Below are positions 24,457 to 31,963 of a stretch of 44,717 bases of DNA, piece by piece. Each line of letters starts with the position of its first letter. The first letter of the stretch is position 1. The stretch is from NCBI GenBank assembly GCA_002730975.1, contig PCBO01000105.1:1-44717 (forward strand), given 5' to 3'. The position numbers were made by a program, and so were the translations under genes. The notes under the pieces are model-generated. The model ran no database searches. It worked only from the letters and a program-made list of their open reading frames with translations, and had not been told where the DNA came from. This DNA is from Opitutia bacterium (GTDB lineage Bacteria; Verrucomicrobiota; Verrucomicrobiia; Opitutales; Seribacteraceae).

Positions 24457-25959
24457 CTATAGAGCTTCACTGAAGACTGATATTATTTCCTGCACTTCCT
24501 CTTCTCCTACTGAAACCCTAATTAATTCGGGCGACAATCCTGCCGATGCAAGAAGATTTCTACCTTGTTTGTTTTGCATTAGGTCGTAGTGAGCCAGATG
24601 AACATACGGGCAAAGCAAAGAAAACTTGGTTCCGAAACTTGGGCTTTTCAGTATACGAATTTTATTGTAAAACGATTCCATCCCATATTTGAGTTCGAAA
24701 GCTAAGGCGCACCCGGGTTTCTCATCCCCAGCCAGCTTTCGATAATTACTTTGAAAGGGTTCCGAATAAGACCAGTGCACCTTTTTTATGGAGGGATGAC
24801 TTTCAAGATACGTTGCCAACTCCATTAAATTCTTATTCGTGCGCTCGATTAGATCCGGGTAGTGACCCATCTCAAACGCAATGCGCGCCAGATCACGGGA
24901 ATAAGGTGGGGCAATGTAATGCCTGATTCTGTCTATCCATATGTTATGGACAGTCGATTTTTTGGGGAAGGCGAGACAGCCTAGCATCACGTCGCCCTCG
25001 TTGGCCGCATATTTAGTGAGACTGTTCACTATGACGTCCGCGTGGTCTGCCACTTTTACGTTCCTTGGGCTAGCCATTGTCGGGTCTGCCACCAATATGG
25101 CGCCATTCGAGCGACAAAGGCCTCTGACCTCATCCAGATTACAGGTATGAAAAAGCGGATTGGTCGGAACCTCGGTTACCACCGCGGCGATTTCGGATCC
25201 TCTTTCGCTGAAGAGTTTTCGTAGTTCCGAAAGGTCAGACACATTGTGAACAGCTATTGATTCCGCTCGATCGCCGCAGAAATTACTGAGAACCTTGATC
25301 GTATCAACATAGAGCCAGCCAAACTGTATCCAGAGCGTACGACCTTGGTCGGCTAGGTGTTCTCGGGTCCCGCGAAATAGAGCGTGAAACGCATTTGCTC
25401 CCGAGGTCGCGAGGAGAATGTTCTCGGGTAACACTTCTTCTCCCATGGCATCGGCAATCTGTCTGCGGGCCCGAATTGATGCGTTTTCCTCCTCTTCGGT
25501 TTCTTCTTGCCTGACTGTCATCGCGGAGCGAGCGGCTAATATATCTTCTGCTTGCCTTGATGAGATCGAGAACCCCGTATGCTGAAGAAAAGCTTTGCCC
25601 GCTCTTTGTAAGTCCGAGGACTTCTTTGCATGAGCGAGAACAAAACCATTTCTTTCCTCGAACTCTATTTCGTGTGGGGAGAGGAATGTTCGGAAATCAT
25701 CGATTGCCCTGCGACTGGCCAAGGCAAAGCCCGTTCGATGCTTGTATCCCTTTTCCAAAAGCAGTTCATTGATCAACTGGGATATCAGCTTATGTGTCAC
25801 GAAACGCGGATAGCCTGCGGGGATTTGATTGATGATTACCGGATCTTTGGTTTCATAGCCGATTATGTCGGTCATGGTAGGCAAACTCACGCAGACGGCG
25901 TGATTACTGGCGGGCACCTGTTCGCCCAATGGGAAATGTCTTAAGCCCGAGGGGGTCAC
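24457..25959 (-). CDS. PLP-dependent transsulfuration enzyme, cystathionine gamma-synthase-like
   Basis: A Cys/Met metabolism enzyme with the PLP lysine at Lys316 in NSLTKYAANEGDVM and Asp292 (ADPTMAS) at the cofactor ring position. The phosphate-binding turn is TSGANAFHALF (185-195). The N terminus reads LGEQVPASNHAVCVSLPT (11-28) and later AGYPRFVTH, which resembles the extended N-terminal part of fungal-type cystathionine gamma-synthases rather than the shorter bacterial MetB. At 500 residues it is about 100 longer than MetB. The product is probably cystathionine or a related thioether, but substrate choice cannot be read from sequence. The GTG start at 25957-25959 overlaps the lysA stop by four bases, so the two are translated together. 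Confidence 0.82.
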   Translation of the reverse strand: MTPSGLRHFPLGEQVPASNHAVCVSLPTMTDIIGYETKDPVIINQIPAGYPRFVTHKLISQLINELLLEKGYKHRTGFALASRRAIDDFRTFLSPHEIEFEERNGFVLAHAKKSSDLQRAGKAFLQHTGFSISSRQAEDILAARSAMTVRQEETEEEENASIRARRQIADAMGEEVLPENILLATSGANAFHALFRGTREHLADQGRTLWIQFGWLYVDTIKVLSNFCGDRAESIAVHNVSDLSELRKLFSERGSEIAAVVTEVPTNPLFHTCNLDEVRGLCRSNGAILVADPTMASPRNVKVADHADVIVNSLTKYAANEGDVMLGCLAFPKKSTVHNIWIDRIRHYIAPPYSRDLARIAFEMGHYPDLIERTNKNLMELATYLESHPSIKKVHWSYSEPFQSNYRKLAGDEKPGCALAFELKYGMESFYNKIRILKSPSFGTKFSLLCPYVHLAHYDLMQNKQGRNLLASAGLSPELIRVSVGEEEVQEIISVFSEAL

Positions 25960-27218
25960 GGAATCAACTCGTTATCTAGGATCTGATCGAGTAACTGTCG
26001 TTTCCGAATGAGAGCAAAGGAACCGTCTTCGCGTCGCAGAACTTCGGGAGCCTCGGGAAAAGAGTTGTAGTTCTTCGCCGACATGGCAGAGCAGTAGGCG
26101 CCCACTCCTTCGATTACGCAAGAATCGCCCACCTGTCCCTCCGGAAGCATTCGAGTAGCCAAGGCTTCCGGGTCTCCATCGCTTGGCGTAAGCAAGTCTC
26201 CGGATTCGCAACAATGTCCAACGACTACTTGTTCCATTTCCCTTGCTGTAGGGGTCTCCCTGTCCTCGGGCAGGAGAATGATCGGATGTTGAGCGCCGTA
26301 AAGAGAAGGTCGTAGGATTTCGGTCATGCCCGCGTCTAACTTCAAAAAGCGATAGCCATCTTCTCCCGTAGAGGTTACATCTTGTACTTTTGCGACAAGT
26401 GAACAGGCATTGGCCACTAGAAAAGTGCCTGGTTCCAGTTCAAGGAGAAGTTCGCGACCTGACTCAGCGGCGAATTCTTCAAATGCCGTTTTCACAGGGC
26501 CTCCCACTTCTCCAAGATTCGTAGAGGTTTCTCCCCTCATTCTACCTACCTTGAACCCTCCGCCAAGGTTCAAGCTCAAAACATCCGGAAATTCCTTCAC
26601 GATGTCCAAGCTCATGCCTGCTACTTTCTTCCAGACTTCCGGATCTGATCCCGAGCCAATGTGGGTGTGAATACGGGTGACTTCTAGGTTTCCTTCCTTG
26701 CAGAGTTTTCGAGCCTCTTCGAGGTCCCCTTTCCAAATACCGAAACTGCTTGCGGGTCCGCCTACGTTTGTTCGGTTAGTGCCTCCCGAACCGAGCCCGG
26801 GATTGAAGCGAAGTCCTACGGCCCCACCTGGGCAAATCTTCGCGAAGATTTTGATCTGGTTTAGTGAGCATAGATTCATACTCACTCCCTCATCTACCCA
26901 AACTCGGAAGTTTTCCGGCATTTGCTGGGTGCTGAGAGAGATTGATTCCGTTCCAAAACCGACGCGAATGGCACGTTCCAACTCATGAGCCGAACTGGCG
27001 TCGATTCCCAGACCCTCTTGGTTGAAAATGCGTATTATTGCGGCTGTCGGAGCTGCCTTCATGGCGTAGCGAGGCTTGAGGCCAAACGCGTTCGGAAAGG
27101 CTTTCAGCGTGCGGGCGTTTTCACGTAAGGTCGCTTCGTCATAGACGAATACAGGCGTGCCGAACTCGATGCGAATATCATCGATCTCTTTTGGGCTTAA
27201 AAAGCGTAATGACTCCAT
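25956..27218 (-). CDS. lysA: Diaminopimelate decarboxylase
   Basis: The last step of lysine synthesis, decarboxylation of meso-diaminopimelate, by a PLP-dependent alanine-racemase-fold enzyme. The PLP lysine is Lys54 in RYAMKAAPTAAI. The phosphate-binding glycine loop appears in LNLGGGFKVGR, the HTHIGSGS motif is present, and the substrate-side Cys and Glu lie in GHCCESGDLL. It has normal length (420 residues). It is the intact copy: a short decayed copy of its first third is found at 31123-31302. It leads a two-gene unit with the overlapping transsulfuration enzyme downstream. Confidence 0.94.
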   Translation of the reverse strand: MESLRFLSPKEIDDIRIEFGTPVFVYDEATLRENARTLKAFPNAFGLKPRYAMKAAPTAAIIRIFNQEGLGIDASSAHELERAIRVGFGTESISLSTQQMPENFRVWVDEGVSMNLCSLNQIKIFAKICPGGAVGLRFNPGLGSGGTNRTNVGGPASSFGIWKGDLEEARKLCKEGNLEVTRIHTHIGSGSDPEVWKKVAGMSLDIVKEFPDVLSLNLGGGFKVGRMRGETSTNLGEVGGPVKTAFEEFAAESGRELLLELEPGTFLVANACSLVAKVQDVTSTGEDGYRFLKLDAGMTEILRPSLYGAQHPIILLPEDRETPTAREMEQVVVGHCCESGDLLTPSDGDPEALATRMLPEGQVGDSCVIEGVGAYCSAMSAKNYNSFPEAPEVLRREDGSFALIRKRQLLDQILDNELIP

Positions 27219-27286
27219 TATTAATAGGATAAATCTTCTACCTTATCGTATGCCGAGCTAGGCGCAAGCCTTCGGGATACTTTGGT

Positions 27287-27640
27287 TGACTTCTCCTTGG
27301 GTAAGGTCAAAGAGGTTTCCATCTCACTCGAGGAAAATGATTTTCAGGTGAAGACGGTCGACCAATGGTATGTCTTTCTCGTAATCGATAGACCAAACCC
27401 ATATTGACACATAGTCCACTTCTCTTTTCGCCATAGCAAGAGTTTGGGTACTGAGCCAGACTTTAGGATGTTTGGAAATTCGATTTCAGGGTTACCGCTA
27501 AGGCCAATTACTTTACTTTAGTTCGTGTGTAACCCTATTTCCATAAAGCGATGCTTACCCCTTAAAAGAGTACCCGACTTTGAGATTTCCAGAAAACATT
27601 CCCAGTGTTCTTGGATTTCGAATGGGAACCGCCAGACTTG
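27287..27640 (-). pseudogene. Decayed copy of the dihydrofolate reductase gene
   Basis: This stretch aligns with the intact folA at 31372-31851. Shared blocks include TTTGGAAATTCGAT (27471 and 31637), AAGAGTACCCGACTTTG and GACCAATGGTATG against GGCCAATGGTATG. The copy lacks the 5' end, has lost about 81 bases near the 3' end, no longer has a stop at the matching place and contains frameshifts, so no protein can be made. It lies directly upstream of the intact lysA, as folA must have done before the insertion. Confidence 0.85.
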
Positions 27641-28022
27641 CGCTTTAAGCGAGACGGTCGGGACTTTGTTGTGCATGCCCTAACGGGTGCAGGAAAAACA
27701 TATGTATTCGAACTTCCATTGGAATCCTCTTGTAGAGGGTATTCCGTTTATGGCGTTTCAAGGCGAGTTTAGCCAACTACAAGCTTTAGGAGTGGTAAGT
27801 TCGAGAATGCAAAGTTTGTCTAGTTGCGTGGTTGCTTGGTACAAACCTTATGTTCGACTGATTGTGGCGACTGTGGAAGCACATTGCACCTTGGGCAGGG
27901 ATATTCTTAAGTGAAAGTTACTTCCAGGAAAAATAGTCTTATTACACCTTGTTGAAACTTAAGACCGATACTAGGAGAGTGAGCTAATCAACGAGGTGCA
28001 ATACTCGGCGGGTTAATAGGAG
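27641..28022 (+). pseudogene. Decayed 5' fragment of the Ski2-like helicase gene
   Basis: The first part translates to a recognisable copy of the helicase start, RDGRDFVVHALTGAGKTYVF, against RDGRDVVLHAPTGAGKTYIF in the intact gene (31964-34471). The Walker A lysine is kept, but the frame meets a TAG about 40 codons in. Further on, similarity returns in another frame (RLIVATVEA against RVIVATLET). After a large deletion, weaker similarity is seen again at 27914-28022 (AAAGTTACTTCC, then GCAATACTCGGCGGGTTAAT against GCAGAACTCTGCAGGTCAAT). A 75-residue open frame at 27687-27914 crosses these remnants out of register and is not a gene. Confidence 0.85.
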
Positions 28023-28044
28023 TCCCCCATCTTAGTGGTTTGGC

Positions 28045-28800
28045 CTAATCTTTTGACTGATATCCACCGGGTTTTTCTTCATTTAAATGTTCAAGTAAAA
28101 CATTATCTCCAATTCCCAATTGGTAATCCAATAACTCAAACTCATATTGAGCATCAATTTCAGTAACAAATTCTGTGACAAAAGGCATTATTTTCATAGC
28201 AAATGCAGACTTTCCGGATTCCACAGTTTCCCTCTTGGATATATCTATGTAACCATTAGGCTGATATGCTTCTGGGAAATTTTGCCTTGGTAGGTTTGTG
28301 TAATCTAATATCCCTTCATAATCATGAAAAAAACCTTCGCAATATCCATCTTCGTTTATTTTGAAAACTTTATATGGAGATTCAGGTAACTCATGCATAG
28401 ACCTTAAACCACTCATCTTTTCACTGTTTTCAAAAAACATGTTAACACCCTTATCCAATACTTTTGGATTTCTTAAAGGTGTTGTAGGTCTTATATATGC
28501 TATGTATTCATCATCATGATTTTCAAAGAAATGATTGATAACTTGCCAGTCTGTAGAATTGTCACCAGCAAGTTCTGAGGGTCTATCCAGTACCTTTGCA
28601 CCATAATTTTCTGCAATTAATTTTATAGCTTCACTATCTGTAGATACAATTATTTCTTCAACGCAATTGCTTAGTTTACATGCCATAATACTATATGCTA
28701 TTAATGGGTGTTCATGTAAGTTCCTTTTGTTTTTTCCAGGTACTCCTTTACTGCCACCTCTCGCTGGTATGATTGCTGTTATTTTTTTTTCATATCCCAT
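28045..28800 (-). CDS. Cytidylyltransferase of the CMP-nonulosonate (sialic acid-like) synthetase family
   Basis: A nucleotide-sugar synthetase that activates an acidic sugar with CTP. The nucleotide-binding N terminus is AIIPARGGSKGVPGKNKR (about 9-26), the signature of acylneuraminate cytidylyltransferases. Further blocks are IVSTDSEAIKLIAENYGA, IRPTTPLRNP, which contacts the sugar, and PNGYIDISKRET. At 251 residues it is normal for the catalytic domain without the C-terminal phosphatase domain seen in some members. It is the last gene of the AT-rich three-gene operon, 23 bases after the radical SAM gene. Enzymes that make the sugar (NeuB, NeuC) are absent here, so the substrate must be made elsewhere. 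KdsB-like or pseudaminate/legionaminate specificity is possible; the sequence does not decide. Confidence 0.88.
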   Translation of the reverse strand: MGYEKKITAIIPARGGSKGVPGKNKRNLHEHPLIAYSIMACKLSNCVEEIIVSTDSEAIKLIAENYGAKVLDRPSELAGDNSTDWQVINHFFENHDDEYIAYIRPTTPLRNPKVLDKGVNMFFENSEKMSGLRSMHELPESPYKVFKINEDGYCEGFFHDYEGILDYTNLPRQNFPEAYQPNGYIDISKRETVESGKSAFAMKIMPFVTEFVTEIDAQYEFELLDYQLGIGDNVLLEHLNEEKPGGYQSKD

Positions 28801-28823
28801 AAATTCTTTCTACAGTAAAATAA

Positions 28824-30503
28824 TTACATATCTAATATGTTCTCTATTTCGTCATTGTTTACATAGTCTCTAGCTTGTAAGAATTGATCCATTGGCATGT
28901 CTCCAAAGTTAACAGGTTCACCATTTTTCCCATTTAATGTTTTAGTCGCATCATCTAATTCCAATACATACCTGTGGAAATTATCATCACATATTGGATC
29001 ACCTAGATTATCGTATTCTATATCAAAATGTTTTTTTAAATCTTTTCTTACTACTCGCCACATTGCCGTACCTGGATAAGCAGTCGCAACAAACATTTTA
29101 CTATTCACTGCATCTTTTAATCTTTGATAATCGGGTGTTCCATGTAAATAACCTTTGGTCCAAAACTGTTGTTGCCATAAAATAAAGGCAACACTGGTTT
29201 TTAAATGCTGTAAAGCCTCGCCTGGATAAGCCATTATCCAAGTGCAATTACCATGGATGCCAGCATCCGCACAAGTTTCTACAGCCGTCATCATTGTTTT
29301 GGGAAAGTTATAGGTATTTCCATTTACTTTTGTTGGTACTAATCCATTTCTTAATATGAATCCTCCCTTTTGCATTTGTGTTAAGGTGTGTTTGTCGGCT
29401 GATTCTGCACCAAAACCAATATAAATACAGCCGGACTCCGCCATTTTATACGCTCTTTCGTCGGCTTCATCCATTCTTGTGTGTGTGCCCCATCTAATGT
29501 GATCAACGCCAAATTCTTTAAAAACAGGTACCATTTTATCAAGTCTCCTCTTATCTACTGCAAAATTGTCATCAGGGAATCCGATAAAGTCTAAATCATA
29601 TTTGTCCACATACCCTTTAATTTGAGTTGCAATATGCTCTGCGCCCCTCATCCCATAATTTCTCTCACCTTGAGCACCCCTATAGCAAAAAGCACAAGCA
29701 TAAGGACACCCGCGACTGCTTACTGTAGTCAAACTTCTTTTCATTGTGAAGGGTGCCGCAGAACTATTGTTGGCACCTAATCCCCATACCGGTACATTTA
29801 TATAATCTTCTAATAAATTATAACCATAAGGGTCTGATTCTAACAAGTCTAGAGCAGCATATGGTATGTCATCTAAATTGGATGGCCGAAAGCCTTCATA
29901 AACAAAGCGATGCTTGCCTTCTAATTCTCCTATGTGAGCACTGCTCAGTTTAGTTGAGTTTATGGCTTTGGAAATGCCCTTTTCTCTTATGAGTTTACCA
30001 TCGTTACATATATCAAAAATTATACCGTCACCCTCTGATCTGGCAATTCCATCTAATTCGGGAATCCAAGTGAATAAACCTCTTTTTATTTCTGTTGCTA
30101 ATCCATTCCCGCTTACCAAAAAACAATCTGGTTGCAACTTTTTAACTATCTTTGCAATTTCTTCTTGCCATTTCAGTGTTGTTATAATTCCTGAGAATGC
30201 AAAAACATCTTGATCACCGACGTTATCTAAATGTTTGGCAATCAGGTCTTCAGCTTCTTTATAGTTTAACTGTCTTCCGTGAGTTAAGCAGCTTTCTTCT
30301 GCAAGCTTATCTTTAATTCTATATCCATTTAAATCTAATAGGTAAGGGTCTCCGCCATATCTTCTAATAATTGCAGCTAAAATAGCGGGGCCTTCTGGTG
30401 GAGTATTAGGAGCTGCACTTTCCCTCAGGGGCATATTGATGAAAGTTATTTTTACACCCTTTAGTTCGTTGTGTGGGGTGTCTTTAAGTATTTTACTAAT
30501 CAT
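28824..30503 (-). CDS. B12-binding-type radical SAM protein
   Basis: A 559-residue radical SAM enzyme with the 4Fe-4S motif C-x3-C-x2-C at Cys266, Cys270 and Cys273 (SSRGCPYACAFCYRG). The N-terminal 170 residues have the order of a cobalamin-binding Rossmann domain as in BchE/HpnJ-type proteins: ITFINMPLRESAAPNTPPEGPAILAAIIRRYGG, FAFSGIITTL and FLVSGNGLATEIKRGLF, but the base-off motif D-x-H-x2-G is not visible. After the cluster motif comes a TIM-barrel pattern (FIGFPDDNFAVDKRRLDKMV, IRWGTHTRM, ESGCIYIGFGAES). Reaction and substrate cannot be read. It is the middle gene of the AT-rich operon, 18 bases after the upstream gene, and probably modifies a sugar, lipid or methyl acceptor used with the CMP-sugar enzyme (inference). 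Confidence 0.88.
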   Translation of the reverse strand: MISKILKDTPHNELKGVKITFINMPLRESAAPNTPPEGPAILAAIIRRYGGDPYLLDLNGYRIKDKLAEESCLTHGRQLNYKEAEDLIAKHLDNVGDQDVFAFSGIITTLKWQEEIAKIVKKLQPDCFLVSGNGLATEIKRGLFTWIPELDGIARSEGDGIIFDICNDGKLIREKGISKAINSTKLSSAHIGELEGKHRFVYEGFRPSNLDDIPYAALDLLESDPYGYNLLEDYINVPVWGLGANNSSAAPFTMKRSLTTVSSRGCPYACAFCYRGAQGERNYGMRGAEHIATQIKGYVDKYDLDFIGFPDDNFAVDKRRLDKMVPVFKEFGVDHIRWGTHTRMDEADERAYKMAESGCIYIGFGAESADKHTLTQMQKGGFILRNGLVPTKVNGNTYNFPKTMMTAVETCADAGIHGNCTWIMAYPGEALQHLKTSVAFILWQQQFWTKGYLHGTPDYQRLKDAVNSKMFVATAYPGTAMWRVVRKDLKKHFDIEYDNLGDPICDDNFHRYVLELDDATKTLNGKNGEPVNFGDMPMDQFLQARDYVNNDEIENILDM

Positions 30504-30521
30504 TTTAATTGATTTACGCTG

Positions 30522-30992
30522 TTACTCTTGAATGTACTTTGTATTATTTTTCAGAGCTTTAACTGCATGTTTCATCTCTTTATCAAGATACTGATAATGT
30601 TCATCTAAGGAAATTAAGTTTTCTTTCTTGGCCCATCGTAGTATTTCAACTGGGTCCTTTGAATTAAAAGTCGATTTAATCTTGTTCTCATACCATCCCC
30701 TCTTATTTTGATAATGACAATGAGCTATGCATATCTTCCCATCTTCAATTTTTATCAAAAAATATCCTTTGGGATCAAGTTGAATTGGATCGCAGGTCTT
30801 ATTCTTTAATTCCTCAGGGATTATAATTGTATAAGAATTTTCTTGTTGGTGACTTGTTTTTTTCTTTTGTGCATTTTTTTGGTGCTTGGGCTCGTAAGGA
30901 CACATTTGGCAACCACTGCCGCAGCACTTTCCTTGCTTGAGTAAAAAATCTCTAGATAGGATTTTATTTTCAGCACATAAGTATAACGCCAT
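30522..30992 (-). CDS. Small protein with a DUF5522-like Cys cluster and DUF4346-like C-terminal part
   Basis: I recognise the N-terminal block LSRDFLLKQGKCCGSGCQMCPY (about 12-33), which matches the DUF5522 pattern with four Cys (23, 24, 28, 31), a likely metal or cluster site. The C-terminal half starts with LDPKGYFLIKIEDGKICIAH (about 72-91) and ends in a helical DEHYQYLDKEMKHAVKAL, a layout like DUF4346, but with low confidence. A short Lys/Gln-rich linker joins them. It is 156 residues long and first in the AT-rich operon; the upstream 100 bases are very AT-rich and probably hold the promoter. A Cys-rich protein beside a radical SAM enzyme could be an electron or cluster donor, which is a guess. 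Confidence 0.7.
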   Translation of the reverse strand: MALYLCAENKILSRDFLLKQGKCCGSGCQMCPYEPKHQKNAQKKKTSHQQENSYTIIIPEELKNKTCDPIQLDPKGYFLIKIEDGKICIAHCHYQNKRGWYENKIKSTFNSKDPVEILRWAKKENLISLDEHYQYLDKEMKHAVKALKNNTKYIQE

Positions 30993-31122
30993 AGTTTAAT
31001 AATTATTTTTAATTGAAAATTTCAAATAATCTAATTTCTTATTTCTACACGAATTATCTTGTATATCTGATAGTTTTTCAGGTCATAAAAGTATCTGTAC
31101 CTACGATCATGGGTTTCATGGG

Positions 31123-31302
31123 CTAAGTTTTGACGAATAGCTTAACCTGGTTTGGAAAGCATAGCTTTTGGCTCACTTCATCAGTTAACCAAACTCGGAA
31201 ATCTTCCGGCATTTTCCGGGTACAGAGGGAGATTGATTCCGTGCCGAACTTGATGCGACTATCATCTACCTCTTTAGGGCTTAAAAAACTTAATGACTCC
31301 AT
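31123..31302 (-). pseudogene. lysA remnant with a 69-codon in-frame deletion
   Basis: Reading from ATG 31300-31302 to TAG at 31123 gives an open frame of 59 codons, MESLSFLSPKEVDDSRIKFG then TESISLCTRKMPEDFRVWL and so on. It matches lysA residues 1-21 and then 91-128. The join falls at a Phe-Gly-Thr that occurs twice in lysA (residues 19-21 and 88-90), so a deletion of 207 bases between short repeats explains it. The frame is kept, but the PLP lysine is lost and the C-terminal 290 residues are missing, so it cannot be an enzyme. It lies directly beside folA, where lysA stood. Confidence 0.88.
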
Positions 31303-31371
31303 ATGTTAGGATAGTAAATCTTTTACCTTATTGTTTGCAGAGCTAGGCGCAAGCATTCTGGATCATCTTGT

Positions 31372-31851
31372 TTACTTCTCCTTGCCTAAGGTCAAATAGG
31401 TTAGGCGATAACCCGAGTTTTCACTTTCTCGACGAGAAATTTCTCGTGTGAAGACATGTTCCCATGCGGGGAAAAAGACATCTCCATCGAACTCGGCGTC
31501 AATGAGTGTAAGGTATAGGCGGTCGGCCAATGGTATGGCTTCCTCGTAAACGATACGCCCACCGCATATCCACACGTCACCCCCGTCTCTTTGCGCCATA
31601 GTAAGAGCTTCCGGCAGCGAGCTTGCCTTTCGGGTGTTTGGAAATTCGATTTTAGGGTCACGGCTAAGGGCAATTACTTTACGGTCGTTCGTGTGCGGTC
31701 CCATTTCCGAAAAGCAATGCTTACCCATTATAAGAGTACCCGACTTTGTGATTCCCAGAAAGTAATCCCAGTCTTCCTTGATGTCCCATGGGAGCCGTCC
31801 CGCTTTGCCAATTACGCGAGATCGACCGCAAGCTACGATGATATTCAGCAT
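31372..31851 (-). CDS. folA: Dihydrofolate reductase
   Basis: Reduces dihydrofolate to tetrahydrofolate with NADPH. With the ATG at 31851 the protein begins MLNIIVACGRSRVIGKAGRLPWDIKEDWDYF, matching the family start; Trp22 and Asp27 (substrate-binding acid) are in the standard places. GTLIMGKHCFSEMG and VWICGGRIVYEEA are the two NADPH-binding blocks. At 159 residues it is of normal length. A longer frame to 32013 exists, but its added 54 residues do not resemble the family and overlap the helicase start. It is divergent from the helicase (about 112 bases apart). A decayed second copy is at 27287-27640. Confidence 0.93.
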   Translation of the reverse strand: MLNIIVACGRSRVIGKAGRLPWDIKEDWDYFLGITKSGTLIMGKHCFSEMGPHTNDRKVIALSRDPKIEFPNTRKASSLPEALTMAQRDGGDVWICGGRIVYEEAIPLADRLYLTLIDAEFDGDVFFPAWEHVFTREISRRESENSGYRLTYLTLGKEK

Positions 31852-31963
31852 GTCGAAGAGCGCTGTTCCTCTCTCTTCTTGAACTTTATCAATTTGCAAA
31901 TCCCGTTTGCATGTGGCCAATATTTCTTCACAACCCTTCTTATTCAACGTGGAGCATGCCTTG

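Larger units (their letters stand above)
26835..28022 (+). repeat. Left copy of a duplicated lysA-folA-helicase junction (direct repeat, diverged)
   Basis: This segment and 31110-33337 are two diverged copies of the same ancestral stretch in the same orientation. Matches run from the 5' third of lysA, through the lysA-folA gap (GAGCTAGGCGCAAGC at 27255 and 31340) and folA, into the helicase gene. In the left copy lysA is intact while folA and helicase are decayed. Offsets between the copies change stepwise (4291, 4084, 4166, 4392), marking deletions of about 81 and 226 bases in this copy and 207 in the right one. A further deletion of more than 900 bases in the helicase part is inferred, because weak similarity resumes at 27914-28022 against 33230-33337. 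Over 27651-27740 against 32043-32132, 75 of 90 aligned bases agree by hand count. Confidence 0.88.
28023..31109. mobile_element. AT-rich inserted segment carrying a three-gene operon, flanked by the duplicated junction
   Basis: Between the left and right copies of the lysA-folA-helicase junction lies about 3.1 kb of foreign-looking DNA with three genes, all on the minus strand. Sampled lines have 16, 22 and 25 G+C of 60 (28081, 30001, 29041) against 31 of 60 in the helicase gene (33001). Codons are rich in AAA, AAT and TTA. No integrase, transposase, terminal inverted repeat or short target duplication is visible inside, so it is not a standard IS or integron. The flanks suggest entry by homologous single crossover of a circular molecule. 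Confidence 0.75.

Noticed and set aside
27687-27914. A 75-codon open frame on the plus strand upstream of the AT-rich cassette
   Set aside because: It crosses helicase remnants in more than one register; the recognisable pieces belong to a decayed gene.
28023-31109. Idea that the AT-rich cassette is a transposon or integron cassette
   Set aside because: No transposase, integrase, terminal inverted repeats or attachment site could be seen; the flanking homology explains the entry better.
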